From: an uncultured Pelagibacteraceae bacterium
GTDB lineage: Bacteria; Pseudomonadota; Alphaproteobacteria; Pelagibacterales; Pelagibacteraceae
Assembly (NCBI GenBank): GCA_902583075.1
Contig: CACHUN010000001.1
Location: forward strand, 186,001-250,000
Length of the DNA stretch: 64,000 nt
Direction of reading: 5' to 3'
In this document: one piece after another, positions 41,498-50,774 of the stretch
How positions within the stretch are numbered: the first letter of the stretch is position 1
Layout: each line of letters starts with the position of its first letter
Program-made: the position numbers and the translations under genes
The notes under the pieces: generated by a model
Databases searched by the model: none
Told to the model about the DNA's origin: nothing
The model's input: only the letters and a program-made list of their open reading frames with translations

Positions 41498-42670
41498 ATG
41501 ATTCAAAAAATTACAAAAGGGTTTATATCGTTTTTTAAACTTGAAGCTGCAAGTGGAATAGTACTTCTTTTTGCAGCTGTAATTGCATTGGTTATAAGTA
41601 ATTCTGAATTATCTAATCTATATTTCTCGACATTAGAGAGATATTTGTTTATTGGGATAAATAATTTTGGACTTAAGCTTTCTGTTTTACATTGGATAAA
41701 TGATGCACTAATGGCAATCTTTTTCTTTTTTGTAACACTTGAAATTAAAAGAGAATTTTTACAGGGAGAGTTATCTAATATTAAACAAGCTTTGCTTCCT
41801 ATAATTGCAGCAGTTGGTGGAATGGTAGTTCCTGCATTAATATATGTATTTATAAACTTAGGAGATGGAGAAACATTAAAAGGTTGGGCAATCCCTTCAG
41901 CTACAGATATAGCCTTTTCATTAGGTGTATTATCATTATTGGGCAAGAGAGTGCCTCTATCTCTAAAAGTTTTTTTAACAGCATTAGCAATTATAGATGA
42001 TTTGGGAGCAATAGTTATAATAGCTCTATTTTATTCTGGCGATTTAAGTATTAAATATTTATCTTTGATGCTGCTAGCGTTTATAGTTCTATTAGTTATA
42101 AATAAATTTAACATAAAAAAATTTCTACCTTATTTGATAGTTGGAATTTTCCTTTGGGATTTTACGCATAATTCAGGTATTCACGCTACTATTGCTGGTG
42201 TATTACTTGCAATGACAATTCCTCATAGGAAAAAAGATAAAGATTTTTCACTTTTAATTAAAGTGGAACATGCAATAAGTCCTTATGTTGCATTTGGAAT
42301 AATGCCTATATTTGCGTTTGCAAATGCAGGTGTATCTTTGGAAGGTTTATCTTTTTCATCATTACTAGATAAGGTTCCATTAGGAATAGTTTTAGGTTTA
42401 TTTATAGGGAAACAATTAGGAGTTTTTATTTTTTCATACATATCAATTAAATTAAAAATTGCCCAAATGCCAAGTAATACAAGCTGGTATAATTTTTATG
42501 GTGTCGGTGTTTTAACTGGAATTGGTTTCACAATGAGTTTATTTGTTGGAAATTTAGCATTTGCTGAAAGTATGCAGTACATGGATGGTGTAAAAATTGG
42601 AGTTCTAACTGGGTCATTATTATCCACTTTATTTGGTTACTTTTTAATACTACTTACACCAAATAAGTAA
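41498..42670 (+). CDS. nhaA: Na+/H+ antiporter NhaA
   Basis: 390 residues, 12 hydrophobic segments. It expels Na+ in exchange for H+. LAIIDDLGAIVIIALFYS near 163-180 holds the adjacent Asp pair that carries the ions. IPSATDIAFSLGVLSLLGKRVP contains the Thr-Asp of the unwound helix, and GIGFTMSLFVGNLAF carries the conserved Lys-equivalent region. Suits a marine organism. Three bases after the zinc-ribbon gene. Confidence 0.96.
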   Translation: MIQKITKGFISFFKLEAASGIVLLFAAVIALVISNSELSNLYFSTLERYLFIGINNFGLKLSVLHWINDALMAIFFFFVTLEIKREFLQGELSNIKQALLPIIAAVGGMVVPALIYVFINLGDGETLKGWAIPSATDIAFSLGVLSLLGKRVPLSLKVFLTALAIIDDLGAIVIIALFYSGDLSIKYLSLMLLAFIVLLVINKFNIKKFLPYLIVGIFLWDFTHNSGIHATIAGVLLAMTIPHRKKDKDFSLLIKVEHAISPYVAFGIMPIFAFANAGVSLEGLSFSSLLDKVPLGIVLGLFIGKQLGVFIFSYISIKLKIAQMPSNTSWYNFYGVGVLTGIGFTMSLFVGNLAFAESMQYMDGVKIGVLTGSLLSTLFGYFLILLTPNK

Positions 42671-42678
42671 TTAAAATA

Positions 42679-43227
42679 ATGAAAAAACTACAAATAATTG
42701 GAGCAACTATAATTATGTTTTTTTTTACAAGTTCATCACATGCAGATTATAAAAAAATCTTCTATGAATTTAAAATAAATAGTATTTCGGGCGAAGTAAT
42801 AGATTTAAATGATTTTAAAGGTAAGCCTGTTTTAGTTGTAAATACTGCTAGTTACTGTGGATTTACTAAGCAATATGATGATATGCAAGAATTATGGGAT
42901 AGATATCGAGATAAAGGGTTAATTGTACTTGGTATACCATCAAATTCTTTTAACCAGGAAAAGAAAAATAATAGTGATGTTAAAGAATTTTGTGAGGTTA
43001 AATTTAATATTAATTTTCCACTTACAGAAATAACCGAAGTAAAAGGTGATAATGCACATGAAATTTACAAATGGGCTAAAGCAAACCATGGAAAATCTGC
43101 AGTTCCAAAATGGAATTTTTATAAAATATTAATAAATAAAGAGGGTAAAATTGAAGATACATATGCATCTTTAACAAACCCAACATCAAATAAAATTATT
43201 AAGAAAATAGAAAGTCTATTAAATTAA
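42679..43227 (+). CDS. Glutathione peroxidase family protein, exported
   Basis: 182 residues. A Sec signal peptide MKKLQIIGATIIMFFFTSSSHA precedes the thioredoxin-like domain. VLVVNTASYCGFTKQYDDM has catalytic Cys60 in place of selenocysteine. GIPSNSFNQEKKNN supplies the Gln and VPKWNFYKILI the Trp of the active site. It should reduce peroxides in the periplasm, probably with a thioredoxin-like partner. It overlaps the convergent MBL gene by nine bases. Confidence 0.93.
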   Translation: MKKLQIIGATIIMFFFTSSSHADYKKIFYEFKINSISGEVIDLNDFKGKPVLVVNTASYCGFTKQYDDMQELWDRYRDKGLIVLGIPSNSFNQEKKNNSDVKEFCEVKFNINFPLTEITEVKGDNAHEIYKWAKANHGKSAVPKWNFYKILINKEGKIEDTYASLTNPTSNKIIKKIESLLN

Positions 43228-43992
43228 TATAGTCATTCCATCATGAGCAGGAGTTACATTTTTAGGTAACAATTTTTTTACTTCATTATAATCAATTTCG
43301 TTACTTAAATTTGTTAGAATTGTATTTTTGGGCTTAATTTTATTAATTAATTTCAAAACATCCTCTAAATTAAAATGAGTTGGATGAAAATTATATCTTA
43401 AACAATCTACAATAAGATATTTTAAATTTTTAAGATATTTTAAATCTTTGTTATCAATCTTATTAACATCAGGTGCATAAGCACATTTGTCATTAATTAT
43501 ATAACAAATACTTTTTATAAATCCATGATGAACCTTTAAGGATTTAATAATAATTTGTGTTTTTAAATCTTTAAGTAAATGTTTTTTTTTTAATGTTTTG
43601 GCATGAAGTATAGATGGATAATTTTTGTAATCTTTAAAACAATAACTAAAAGTATTTTTAAGATTTTTCTTTGTAATTTCATCGGCATAAATTGATATTT
43701 TCTTTCTATTTTTTAAAGAAAAAACTCTTAACTCATTAATTCCATGTGTTTGATCAGCATGAGAGTGAGTATAAAAAACTGCATCAATATTTTTAACTTT
43801 ATTTTTTAATAATTGAGATTTTAAATCTGGAGATGTATCAATAAGAATATTTAAGTTTTTAGAACTTATTAAAGCTGAACATCTTGATCGTATATTTTTT
43901 TTATTCTTAGGATCACAATTTCCATAGTATCCATCAATTCGAGGTATACCTAAAGAGCTGCCACAGCCCAAAATGGTAAATTTTGTACTCAT
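43219..43992 (-). CDS. MBL-fold metallo-hydrolase, PhnP-like
   Basis: 257 residues. The start FTILGCGSSLGIPRI and the metal motif YTHSHADQTHG (76-84) define the PhnP-like group, which cleaves cyclic phosphodiesters. The His after Asp80 is Gln81. The last ligand region reads LTNLSNEIDY where relatives have THLSHELDY, so the second metal site looks weakened. VHHGFI and AYAPD retain the other ligands. It overlaps tatD by four bases, a common pairing after metG. Confidence 0.85.
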   Translation of the reverse strand: MSTKFTILGCGSSLGIPRIDGYYGNCDPKNKKNIRSRCSALISSKNLNILIDTSPDLKSQLLKNKVKNIDAVFYTHSHADQTHGINELRVFSLKNRKKISIYADEITKKNLKNTFSYCFKDYKNYPSILHAKTLKKKHLLKDLKTQIIIKSLKVHHGFIKSICYIINDKCAYAPDVNKIDNKDLKYLKNLKYLIVDCLRYNFHPTHFNLEDVLKLINKIKPKNTILTNLSNEIDYNEVKKLLPKNVTPAHDGMTILI

Positions 43993-44759
43993 TTATTAAA
44001 AAATAATTTATTAAAATTATCAGTAGTTATTTTATCAAGTTCTGGAGCTTCAATATTTTTTAACTCCGACAGTTTTTTTAAAGTGTAACGGACAAAAGAT
44101 GGTTCATTTTTCTTACCTCTCATTGGCTCAGGTGCTAAAAAGGGGCTGTCTGTTTCAATTAGTAATCTATCTAAAGGTAATTGCTTAAATGTATTTTGAA
44201 GATCAGTGCTATTCTTAAATGTAATGATGCCACTGGCTGAAAAATAAGAATTAAGCTCCATTAATTTTAAAGCTAATGTAAGAGAGCCTGTAAAACAATG
44301 CATGAGTATTTTTAAATTCTTATCTGAATTTTTTAATATTTCATACGTTTCATCTTCAGCATTTCTTGAATGAACAATTAAAGGAAAGTTTAATTCTAAT
44401 GCAGCATCTATATGATTTTTAAAACTTGTTATTTGTTTATCTTTATCACTAATATTGTAATAAAAGTCTAAACCTGTCTCTCCCACTCCAATAATTTTAT
44501 TATTTGATTTAATTTTACTTATGATTTCATCTTTAGAAATTTGATCATTATTTGTTTCATGAGGGTGTATACCAAAAGTTCCAAATATCATTTCATCTTT
44601 ATCAACAATATCCAAAATTTTTGGGAAACCACTTAATTTTGTTGAAATTGTTAATACTTTATTAATTCCTTCTTTTTTGCATCTTGATAAAACATCATGG
44701 ATATTACGGGCTAAATGTTCGTGATCAAGGTGGCAATGTGAATCAATCATTTTTTTCAA
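43989..44759 (-). CDS. tatD: TatD-family metal-dependent DNase
   Basis: 256 residues. MIDSHCHLDH (H-x-H), GETGLDFYYN (Glu), HSRNAEDETYEIL (His), HCFTGS (His) and ETDSPFLAPEPMRGKKNEP (Asp) give the full amidohydrolase-type metal site. TatD proteins act as 3'-5' exonucleases or DNA quality-control enzymes. The start lies 17 bases inside metG. Confidence 0.93.
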   Translation of the reverse strand: MKKMIDSHCHLDHEHLARNIHDVLSRCKKEGINKVLTISTKLSGFPKILDIVDKDEMIFGTFGIHPHETNNDQISKDEIISKIKSNNKIIGVGETGLDFYYNISDKDKQITSFKNHIDAALELNFPLIVHSRNAEDETYEILKNSDKNLKILMHCFTGSLTLALKLMELNSYFSASGIITFKNSTDLQNTFKQLPLDRLLIETDSPFLAPEPMRGKKNEPSFVRYTLKKLSELKNIEAPELDKITTDNFNKLFFNK

Positions 44760-46281
44760 TCTTTTTAAATAAAATGTCTAATTTATTCAATTTGAGACCT
44801 TTTTTAAGATAATTGTTTTCTTTTATAGTTTCAAAATTAATTTTTTCTTCGTTTATACCGAATATACTTAAAACTTTTAGAGATGATGATGGTATAATAG
44901 GATAAAGTAATATGGTTACTTTTCTAATTAGTTCCAAAGCAACATAAATAATTGTATTCATCCTTGATTTATCATTCTTTTTTTTCCACGGTTCTTGATC
45001 ATTAAAATACTTATTTGCTGAAAATAGCTGCTCAACAATAAAATTTATGTATGAATTTAAGTCTTGATTATCTGAATACTTTACTAAATCATCATAATAT
45101 TTAGAGTATTGATCTAAAATAATCTTATCATCCTCTGTTAAATTATCTATATCAGGAACTTCTAAGTTAGCATTCTTATCACAAAATGCCAAAACTCTTT
45201 GACACAAATTTCCATAATTATTAGCTAAATCACTGTTAATACAAGTTTCTAATTTTTCTTGTGAGATGTTTCCATCATTACCAAATGAAACTTCTTTGAT
45301 TAAATAATATCTTAAAGGGTCTAGACCATAATTTTCTATAATCTCAAGTGGATCTAAAATGTTACCTTTGGATTTAGACATTTTTTCATCACCAGAAAGT
45401 ATCCAACCGTGGCCAAATACTCTTTTTGGAGGTTCTATATCTGCAGCCAATAAGAAAGCTGGCCAATAAATAGCATGAAATCTTAATATATCTTTTCCAA
45501 TTAGATGTAAATCTGCAGGCCAAAAAGATTTATATAAATCATCGTTTTCATTTGGGTAATTTAAAGCACTTAGATAATTTGTTAATGCATCCAACCAAAC
45601 ATAAATAACATGGTCTTTATTAGATGGAACTTTTATACCCCAATTAAACGATTTTCTACTTACAGATAAATCTTTTAATCCTGATTTAACAAAACTGATA
45701 ACTTCATTTTTTCTTGTTGCAGGTAGTATAAAATCTGGATTTTTATTATAAAACTCAATTAATTTATCTTGCCAATTTGATAATTTAAAAAAATAAGATT
45801 CTTCCTCTACCCACTCTACTTTTGAACCTGAACTAATTGATTTTTTTATACCGTCTAAATCTTCAATTTCACTTTCTGTGTAAAATGCTTCATCTGATAC
45901 GGAATACCAACCAGAGTACTTGGATAAGTAGATTTCACCTTTTTTTTCTAAAATATTCCATAGATTTTCAACAGATTTCGAATGTCTTTTCTCAGTAGTT
46001 CTTATGAAATCATTATTAGATAAATTTAATGTACCAGATAAATCTCTAAAGGTTTTACTTATTTCATCACAAAATAACAACGGATCCATTTTTTTCTCTT
46101 CTGCAGCTCGTTGTATTTTTTGTCCATGCTCATCTGTGCCAGTTAAAAAATAGACTTTAAAACCCTGTATTCTTTTTAATCTTGCAAAAAAATCAGCAAT
46201 AATACTTGAATAAGCATGGCCCATATGCGGTTTTGCAGATGGATAGTAAATTGGTGTTGTAATGTAGTAATTTTTATTCAC
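44743..46281 (-). CDS. metG: Methionyl-tRNA synthetase
   Basis: 512 residues, the short form without the C-terminal tRNA-binding extension. TTPIYYPSAKPHMGHAYS holds the HIGH-like HMGH, FLTGTDEHGQKIQ follows, and EKMSKSKGNILDP is the KMSKS loop. WLDALTNYLSALNYPN is typical of the group without zinc knuckles. The start overlaps holB by eight bases in the tmk-holB-metG-tatD-MBL order shared by many alphaproteobacteria. Confidence 0.95.
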   Translation of the reverse strand: MNKNYYITTPIYYPSAKPHMGHAYSSIIADFFARLKRIQGFKVYFLTGTDEHGQKIQRAAEEKKMDPLLFCDEISKTFRDLSGTLNLSNNDFIRTTEKRHSKSVENLWNILEKKGEIYLSKYSGWYSVSDEAFYTESEIEDLDGIKKSISSGSKVEWVEEESYFFKLSNWQDKLIEFYNKNPDFILPATRKNEVISFVKSGLKDLSVSRKSFNWGIKVPSNKDHVIYVWLDALTNYLSALNYPNENDDLYKSFWPADLHLIGKDILRFHAIYWPAFLLAADIEPPKRVFGHGWILSGDEKMSKSKGNILDPLEIIENYGLDPLRYYLIKEVSFGNDGNISQEKLETCINSDLANNYGNLCQRVLAFCDKNANLEVPDIDNLTEDDKIILDQYSKYYDDLVKYSDNQDLNSYINFIVEQLFSANKYFNDQEPWKKKNDKSRMNTIIYVALELIRKVTILLYPIIPSSSLKVLSIFGINEEKINFETIKENNYLKKGLKLNKLDILFKKIEKND

Positions 46282-47194
46282 TTAATAATTTATCATTAAA
46301 TTCTAGAAAAAAAGACTCAAAATCTAAGTTATATTTTTTAACTAAAGAAAGTTTTAGGTAAAAATATTTTTTTATTTTAAATGAAATTTTCTTATTCACG
46401 TTTATATTTTTATAGAAAAAAAGTTCAATAAATAAATTCAAATATTCTTTTATAAAATCATTAGATGTATATGATTTATTTTTGATGATATAGGACAATA
46501 GATCATCAATAGAGTTGTCTTTAATTGATAAATCGTTACTTTCTAAAAAGTTTATTAATGATATTAAAAAAGATGGAGAGTTATAATTGTTTACAAAATC
46601 TAAATTAATATCTTTATATATATCATTATTAAAGTGGTAATTCACAATCTCCATTACTTCTGAATTTAGTAAATTTAATTTAAATTCTAAACATCTTGAT
46701 TTAAGAGTTTCCAAAGTTCTAAACTCTGAATTATTGATTAAAATGAAGAATATTTTGCTATTAGGTTCTTCAATTGATTTTAATAAAGCATTAGCAGAGT
46801 TAATTCCCAATAAATTAACATTTTCAATAATTATAAACCTTCTATCATTATTGAAAGAGGTTTGATTAGTGAATTGAATCATCTCTCTAATTTGATCTAT
46901 ATCAATTATTTTTTTATCATTTTTTTTATAAATCCTTAGAACATTGGGATATGAGTTAGAGGATATAAGTTTAGATATATTGTTACTCAAATTATATTCA
47001 TAATTTTTTAAATTATAAAATTCTTTATTATCTTTAGAATAAAAATAATTTAAAAAGTGATTTACAAATAGCTTTTTTCCAATTCCCTTTGGACCATTTA
47101 ATAAAATTTTATTGGGAAATTTTTGTATCTGATCAAGATAAATAAAGTCATTAAAAAGTGACTTATGACCAATCATTTTACTTATCTCACTCAT
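46274..47194 (-). CDS. holB: DNA polymerase III subunit delta'
   Basis: 306 residues. LLNGPKGIGKKLFVNHFL is the degenerate P-loop, DRRFIIIENVNLLGINSANALLKSIEEP the Walker B-like segment, and TLKSRCLEF the SRC motif. It belongs to the clamp loader. The zinc-binding cysteines seen in many delta' proteins are absent. It follows tmk with no gap. Confidence 0.9.
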   Translation of the reverse strand: MSEISKMIGHKSLFNDFIYLDQIQKFPNKILLNGPKGIGKKLFVNHFLNYFYSKDNKEFYNLKNYEYNLSNNISKLISSNSYPNVLRIYKKNDKKIIDIDQIREMIQFTNQTSFNNDRRFIIIENVNLLGINSANALLKSIEEPNSKIFFILINNSEFRTLETLKSRCLEFKLNLLNSEVMEIVNYHFNNDIYKDINLDFVNNYNSPSFLISLINFLESNDLSIKDNSIDDLLSYIIKNKSYTSNDFIKEYLNLFIELFFYKNINVNKKISFKIKKYFYLKLSLVKKYNLDFESFFLEFNDKLLSE

Positions 47195-47818
47195 TTACTT
47201 TAAAATTTTCTTAATTTTATCGATTAATTTATTCTCAATTATTTTTATATTATCTTTATTTGTATCTAAAATTAGATATTTGGATTTATTTTTATTAGCA
47301 ATTTTTAAAAAACCTCTTTGAACTTTGTTATAAAAATTATAATCAAAATTATCGTATTTATTTTTATTTTTTCTCAACTTTAATCTATTCAGCATATTTT
47401 TTTTATTTACAATACTTAAGAAAGTAAAGTTTGGTCTTATATTGCCTAACAAAAAATTGTTCATTTTTAAAATTAAATCTTTATCTAGTTTCATTCCATA
47501 ATGCTGATAAGCTAATGTTGAGTCTATAAATCTGTCAATTAATATAACTTTTTTTTTGTAGTTTTCTTTTAGAATTTTATCTATATTTTCTGATCTAGAA
47601 GCCATTATTAAAAATAAATCTGTTTTATTGCTTAATGCTGATTTTTTATTTAGCATTAAAGATCTTAATTTCTCAGATAGATTTGTGCCGCCTGGTTCTC
47701 TAAATGTTAAATAATTAATTTTGTTTACTTTTAAATATTTAATTACATTTTTTAAGCTAGTAGATTTTCCAGAAGCCTCTATACCTTCAAATACTATTAT
47801 GGGATATTTAGACATCAC
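47195..47818 (-). CDS. tmk: Thymidylate kinase
   Basis: 207 residues. FEGIEASGKSTSLKNV is the P-loop, FREPGGTNLSEKLRSLML binds the base, and LIDRFIDSTLAYQHYG is the DR motif. It phosphorylates dTMP to dTDP. The start lies 11 bases inside dacF. Confidence 0.95.
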   Translation of the reverse strand: MMSKYPIIVFEGIEASGKSTSLKNVIKYLKVNKINYLTFREPGGTNLSEKLRSLMLNKKSALSNKTDLFLIMASRSENIDKILKENYKKKVILIDRFIDSTLAYQHYGMKLDKDLILKMNNFLLGNIRPNFTFLSIVNKKNMLNRLKLRKNKNKYDNFDYNFYNKVQRGFLKIANKNKSKYLILDTNKDNIKIIENKLIDKIKKILK

Positions 47819-48962
47819 CCCAGATTAGGAAATTTATAGAGGAAATAAACCTAGAGAAAATATTTTGTCTTTTTACATCTTCAAAAGCTAATAGATCGTA
47901 TTCTCCTATTTGTTCGTCTTTAAATAATATTTTAACTTTGCCTATTATTTCATTTTTTAATATTGGAGCTTTTATGGGTCCTTGATAATTAATTAGCACC
48001 TTTAAATATTTTTTTTTAGCTTTTGGAATTGTTTGATATACATCTCGATTGATATACGTTTTAATTTTTTTTTGTGTTCCTTGCCAGACATCTAATTCAT
48101 CAAATATTTCCTCTTTTTTCGCAATATTGATAGTATCAAAATTTGTTAGACCATATGTTAGTAATTTAAGTGACTGTTTTGATCTTTGATTTTTCGAGAC
48201 AAAACCACTTCCAACTGCAATTATTCTCCTATCATTTCTTTTGATTGTTGAGGCAAGTGAATATTTTTCATAAGCAAGATATCCCGTCTTTATTCCGTCA
48301 ACTCCTATATTTTTATAAAGTAAAGGATTTCTATTACCTTGTTTAATTGGTTCTCCACCTGTTCTGTCCCAAGTAAATTCAGTTTCTTTGTAATAGTCAT
48401 AATAATTTGGGTAATTTTTTATCAAATAATTTGACATAATTAATATATCTCTTACTGTTGATAAATTGTCAGGAGCATTTATTCCTGATGAATTTGAAAA
48501 GTTAGTGTTATCCATACCTATTTCTTTTGCCTTTTCAGTCATCATAATAGCAAACTCCTCTTCTGTTCCTGCAATACCTTCAGCAAGAGCAATACATGCA
48601 TCATTGCCTGATGAAACAATAATGCCTCTTAATAAATTTTCTACAGATATTTCATCTCCAACCATAATAAACATAGAAGAATATCCTGCTTGTGATAATC
48701 TCCACGCATTCTCAGAGACTAAAAACTTATCATCTAACGATAATTCACCACTTTTAAGTAAATCAAAAGCTATAATCGAAGTCATAATTTTCGTCATAGA
48801 TGCAGGAAAAATTTTTCGGTCAGCATCTTTTTCATACAATATTTTTCCAGATAAATAGTCTTGTACAATAGCAGTTCTCGCATTTACATCAAAATTAGCA
48901 AATACTGGTTTTATAAAAAAAAATAAAAATATTAAAATTAATGATAAATTTTTTATTCTCAT
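47808..48962 (-). CDS. dacF: D-alanyl-D-alanine carboxypeptidase (DacF/PBP5 type)
   Basis: 384 residues. A signal peptide (about 1-22) is followed by the penicillin-binding fold with Ser55 and Lys58 in SMTK, SGN in VSSGNDACIALAEG and KTG in GIKTGYLAYE. It trims peptidoglycan pentapeptides in the periplasm. A C-terminal beta domain lies at about 275-360. It overlaps the RlpA-like gene by four bases. Confidence 0.94.
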   Translation of the reverse strand: MRIKNLSLILIFLFFFIKPVFANFDVNARTAIVQDYLSGKILYEKDADRKIFPASMTKIMTSIIAFDLLKSGELSLDDKFLVSENAWRLSQAGYSSMFIMVGDEISVENLLRGIIVSSGNDACIALAEGIAGTEEEFAIMMTEKAKEIGMDNTNFSNSSGINAPDNLSTVRDILIMSNYLIKNYPNYYDYYKETEFTWDRTGGEPIKQGNRNPLLYKNIGVDGIKTGYLAYEKYSLASTIKRNDRRIIAVGSGFVSKNQRSKQSLKLLTYGLTNFDTINIAKKEEIFDELDVWQGTQKKIKTYINRDVYQTIPKAKKKYLKVLINYQGPIKAPILKNEIIGKVKILFKDEQIGEYDLLAFEDVKRQNIFSRFISSINFLIWGDV

Positions 48963-49786
48963 AGTTTTATTATTTCTATGCTATCAAAATCAAGATTTTC
49001 GATATTATGAAATCCTTTCTTTAATTTTTCAAAATCTTTATAAGGGCCTTTATAAACTCTAAAATTATTTTGTGACAACTTTTTGATTAGAATATTCTCA
49101 ATATTATACTCTTCAAATAACCTATTTTTTAACATAATCGCAGAATCTTCAAAATAAAAATCTGCAAATTTAATTATATAATTAAAATTTGTTGAAAAAT
49201 TATTAGTCTTAGATTCTTTAATTTCAGCTTCTAAACTTATACTCTGAACCATTATATCATCAACCGGAGCTTTATTAGCGATCTCTTTCTCTTCATCAAA
49301 TGTTTTTACATCATTTGCAACATATAAATTTTTAGAATTAATAGTTTCAATATACACATAAGGTTCATTAGGATTGATTGATAGTTCACTAACAATCCTC
49401 TTTGTTATCACTGAATTATAAAAAGCAGGCAAAACAGTTTTGTTTTTAACAATAGTCATTAAAGATTTTCCATTAATTATATTTGTTATTCTAACTGGTG
49501 TACCATTAGGTAGGTTAGGACTTAATATGCTTAGTGATGTATTATCTAAATTATTTTCCAAAGATTTATCTACATCCGCATCATATATCAATGCAAAACC
49601 TTTATTAGAATAAACAATGTTAATTATTTCCTTTCTTTCATTATTATCTGATGACACTTTAATTTTATCTTTTTGGACAACAATTTTTTTATCTTCAGGT
49701 TTATTTTTAATATTTATATTTTCTGAATGATGCTCACAAGCAAATAAAATTAAAAATAAAAGATATAAAATATATTTAAAGTACAT
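48959..49786 (-). CDS. rlpA: RlpA-like lipoprotein with SPOR domain, catalytic site lost
   Basis: 275 residues. A lipobox ends at Cys17 (LILFAC). A double-psi beta-barrel region lies at about 60-150 (PNLPNGTPVRITNIINGKSLMTIVKN), and a SPOR peptidoglycan-binding domain at about 203-272 (YIIKFADFYFEDSAIMLKNRLFEEY). The RlpA catalytic segments (SWYG, TA-x-H and NDRGPF) are absent, so it probably binds denuded glycan without cutting it. Gene order between mltB and dacF supports the identity. Confidence 0.75.
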   Translation of the reverse strand: MYFKYILYLLFLILFACEHHSENINIKNKPEDKKIVVQKDKIKVSSDNNERKEIINIVYSNKGFALIYDADVDKSLENNLDNTSLSILSPNLPNGTPVRITNIINGKSLMTIVKNKTVLPAFYNSVITKRIVSELSINPNEPYVYIETINSKNLYVANDVKTFDEEKEIANKAPVDDIMVQSISLEAEIKESKTNNFSTNFNYIIKFADFYFEDSAIMLKNRLFEEYNIENILIKKLSQNNFRVYKGPYKDFEKLKKGFHNIENLDFDSIEIIKL

Positions 49787-50774
49787 TTTTAAATTTGTTT
49801 TTTAGTGTGCATACAGCTAATGCAAATCTTAAAGATCTATTCCATTTTAAAATTAATTCATAATTATCAAAGACTAAATAAGCTGGATTTAATTTTTGTG
49901 CGTCAGGTATAATGTCATAATCAGGGGTCACAATTGCAGCTTTCAAATTATCAAGGTTATTAAGTTTTTCATTATTTTTAATATATTTTTTTAAATAGGA
50001 TACTTTGTTTTTATGCTTTATTTGTTTTGCTGATGTATTTAGATATTTATGTGGTGTTTCGTTGATAAGTTCAACTTTGTAAAAACATGGTGTTTTATTA
50101 TCCCACCCTATCTTATTCAAGTAATTAGCAGCAGAAGCAAATGAGTCTTCAATATTTTTCAAGTTTATAATTTCATCTTCATTGTAATCAATTGCATAAT
50201 TTTTAATTGTAGAAGGCATAAATTGAAAATTACCAAAGGCTCCTGCCCATGATCCTAAATAATTATTTGGATTTATAATTCCTTTATCAAATAAAATTAA
50301 AAGTGTAAGTAGTTCTGATGTGAAGAATTCACTTCTTCTTTTATCATAACTTAAAGTGGCTAATGATGAGACTATATCCATTTTGCCTAAATAATTACCA
50401 AAGTTTGTTTCGATACCCATAAGTGATAAAAGTAAACCTTTATCAACAGAAAATTCTTGAGTGATTTTGTCAATTTTTGTTTTGTTAATTTTGTAAATTT
50501 TTAAACCAGAATTTACTTTTTTATTATTAGCTCTTTTTGAAATATATGTTTTAGTATCCTCATAGAATTCTGGTTGGTATCTATCATATTTTATAACATT
50601 CTTTAAAAAAATAGATTTATCAATGGTGCTCTCGATTATTTTTAAACTCACCCCTTTTTCTATTGCAATTAATTTAAAATTTTTTTTCCATTCATTAAAT
50701 TCAGAGTCATTTGCATGAGCATTAAAGTTAATTAAAATAAAAAGAAAAAAAACATAAATTTTAATTTTTTTCAT
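49776..50774 (-). CDS. mltB: Lytic murein transglycosylase B-type
   Basis: 332 residues. A signal peptide (about 1-21, IYVFFLFILINFNAHA) precedes the MltB domain. The catalytic Glu lies in LSLMGIETNFGNYLG, followed by VSSLATLSYDKRRSEFFTSELL, GSWAGAFGNFQFMPSTIKNYAIDYN and ASAANYLNKIGW. It cleaves glycan strands to anhydro-muropeptides. No lipobox. It overlaps the RlpA-like gene by 11 bases and the rarD-like gene by 14. Confidence 0.93.
   Translation of the reverse strand: MKKIKIYVFFLFILINFNAHANDSEFNEWKKNFKLIAIEKGVSLKIIESTIDKSIFLKNVIKYDRYQPEFYEDTKTYISKRANNKKVNSGLKIYKINKTKIDKITQEFSVDKGLLLSLMGIETNFGNYLGKMDIVSSLATLSYDKRRSEFFTSELLTLLILFDKGIINPNNYLGSWAGAFGNFQFMPSTIKNYAIDYNEDEIINLKNIEDSFASAANYLNKIGWDNKTPCFYKVELINETPHKYLNTSAKQIKHKNKVSYLKKYIKNNEKLNNLDNLKAAIVTPDYDIIPDAQKLNPAYLVFDNYELILKWNRSLRFALAVCTLKNKFKNVL

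Noticed and set aside
41503-41946. 147-codon open frame antisense to nhaA
   Set aside because: It lies wholly inside the conserved nhaA frame and shows no family pattern.
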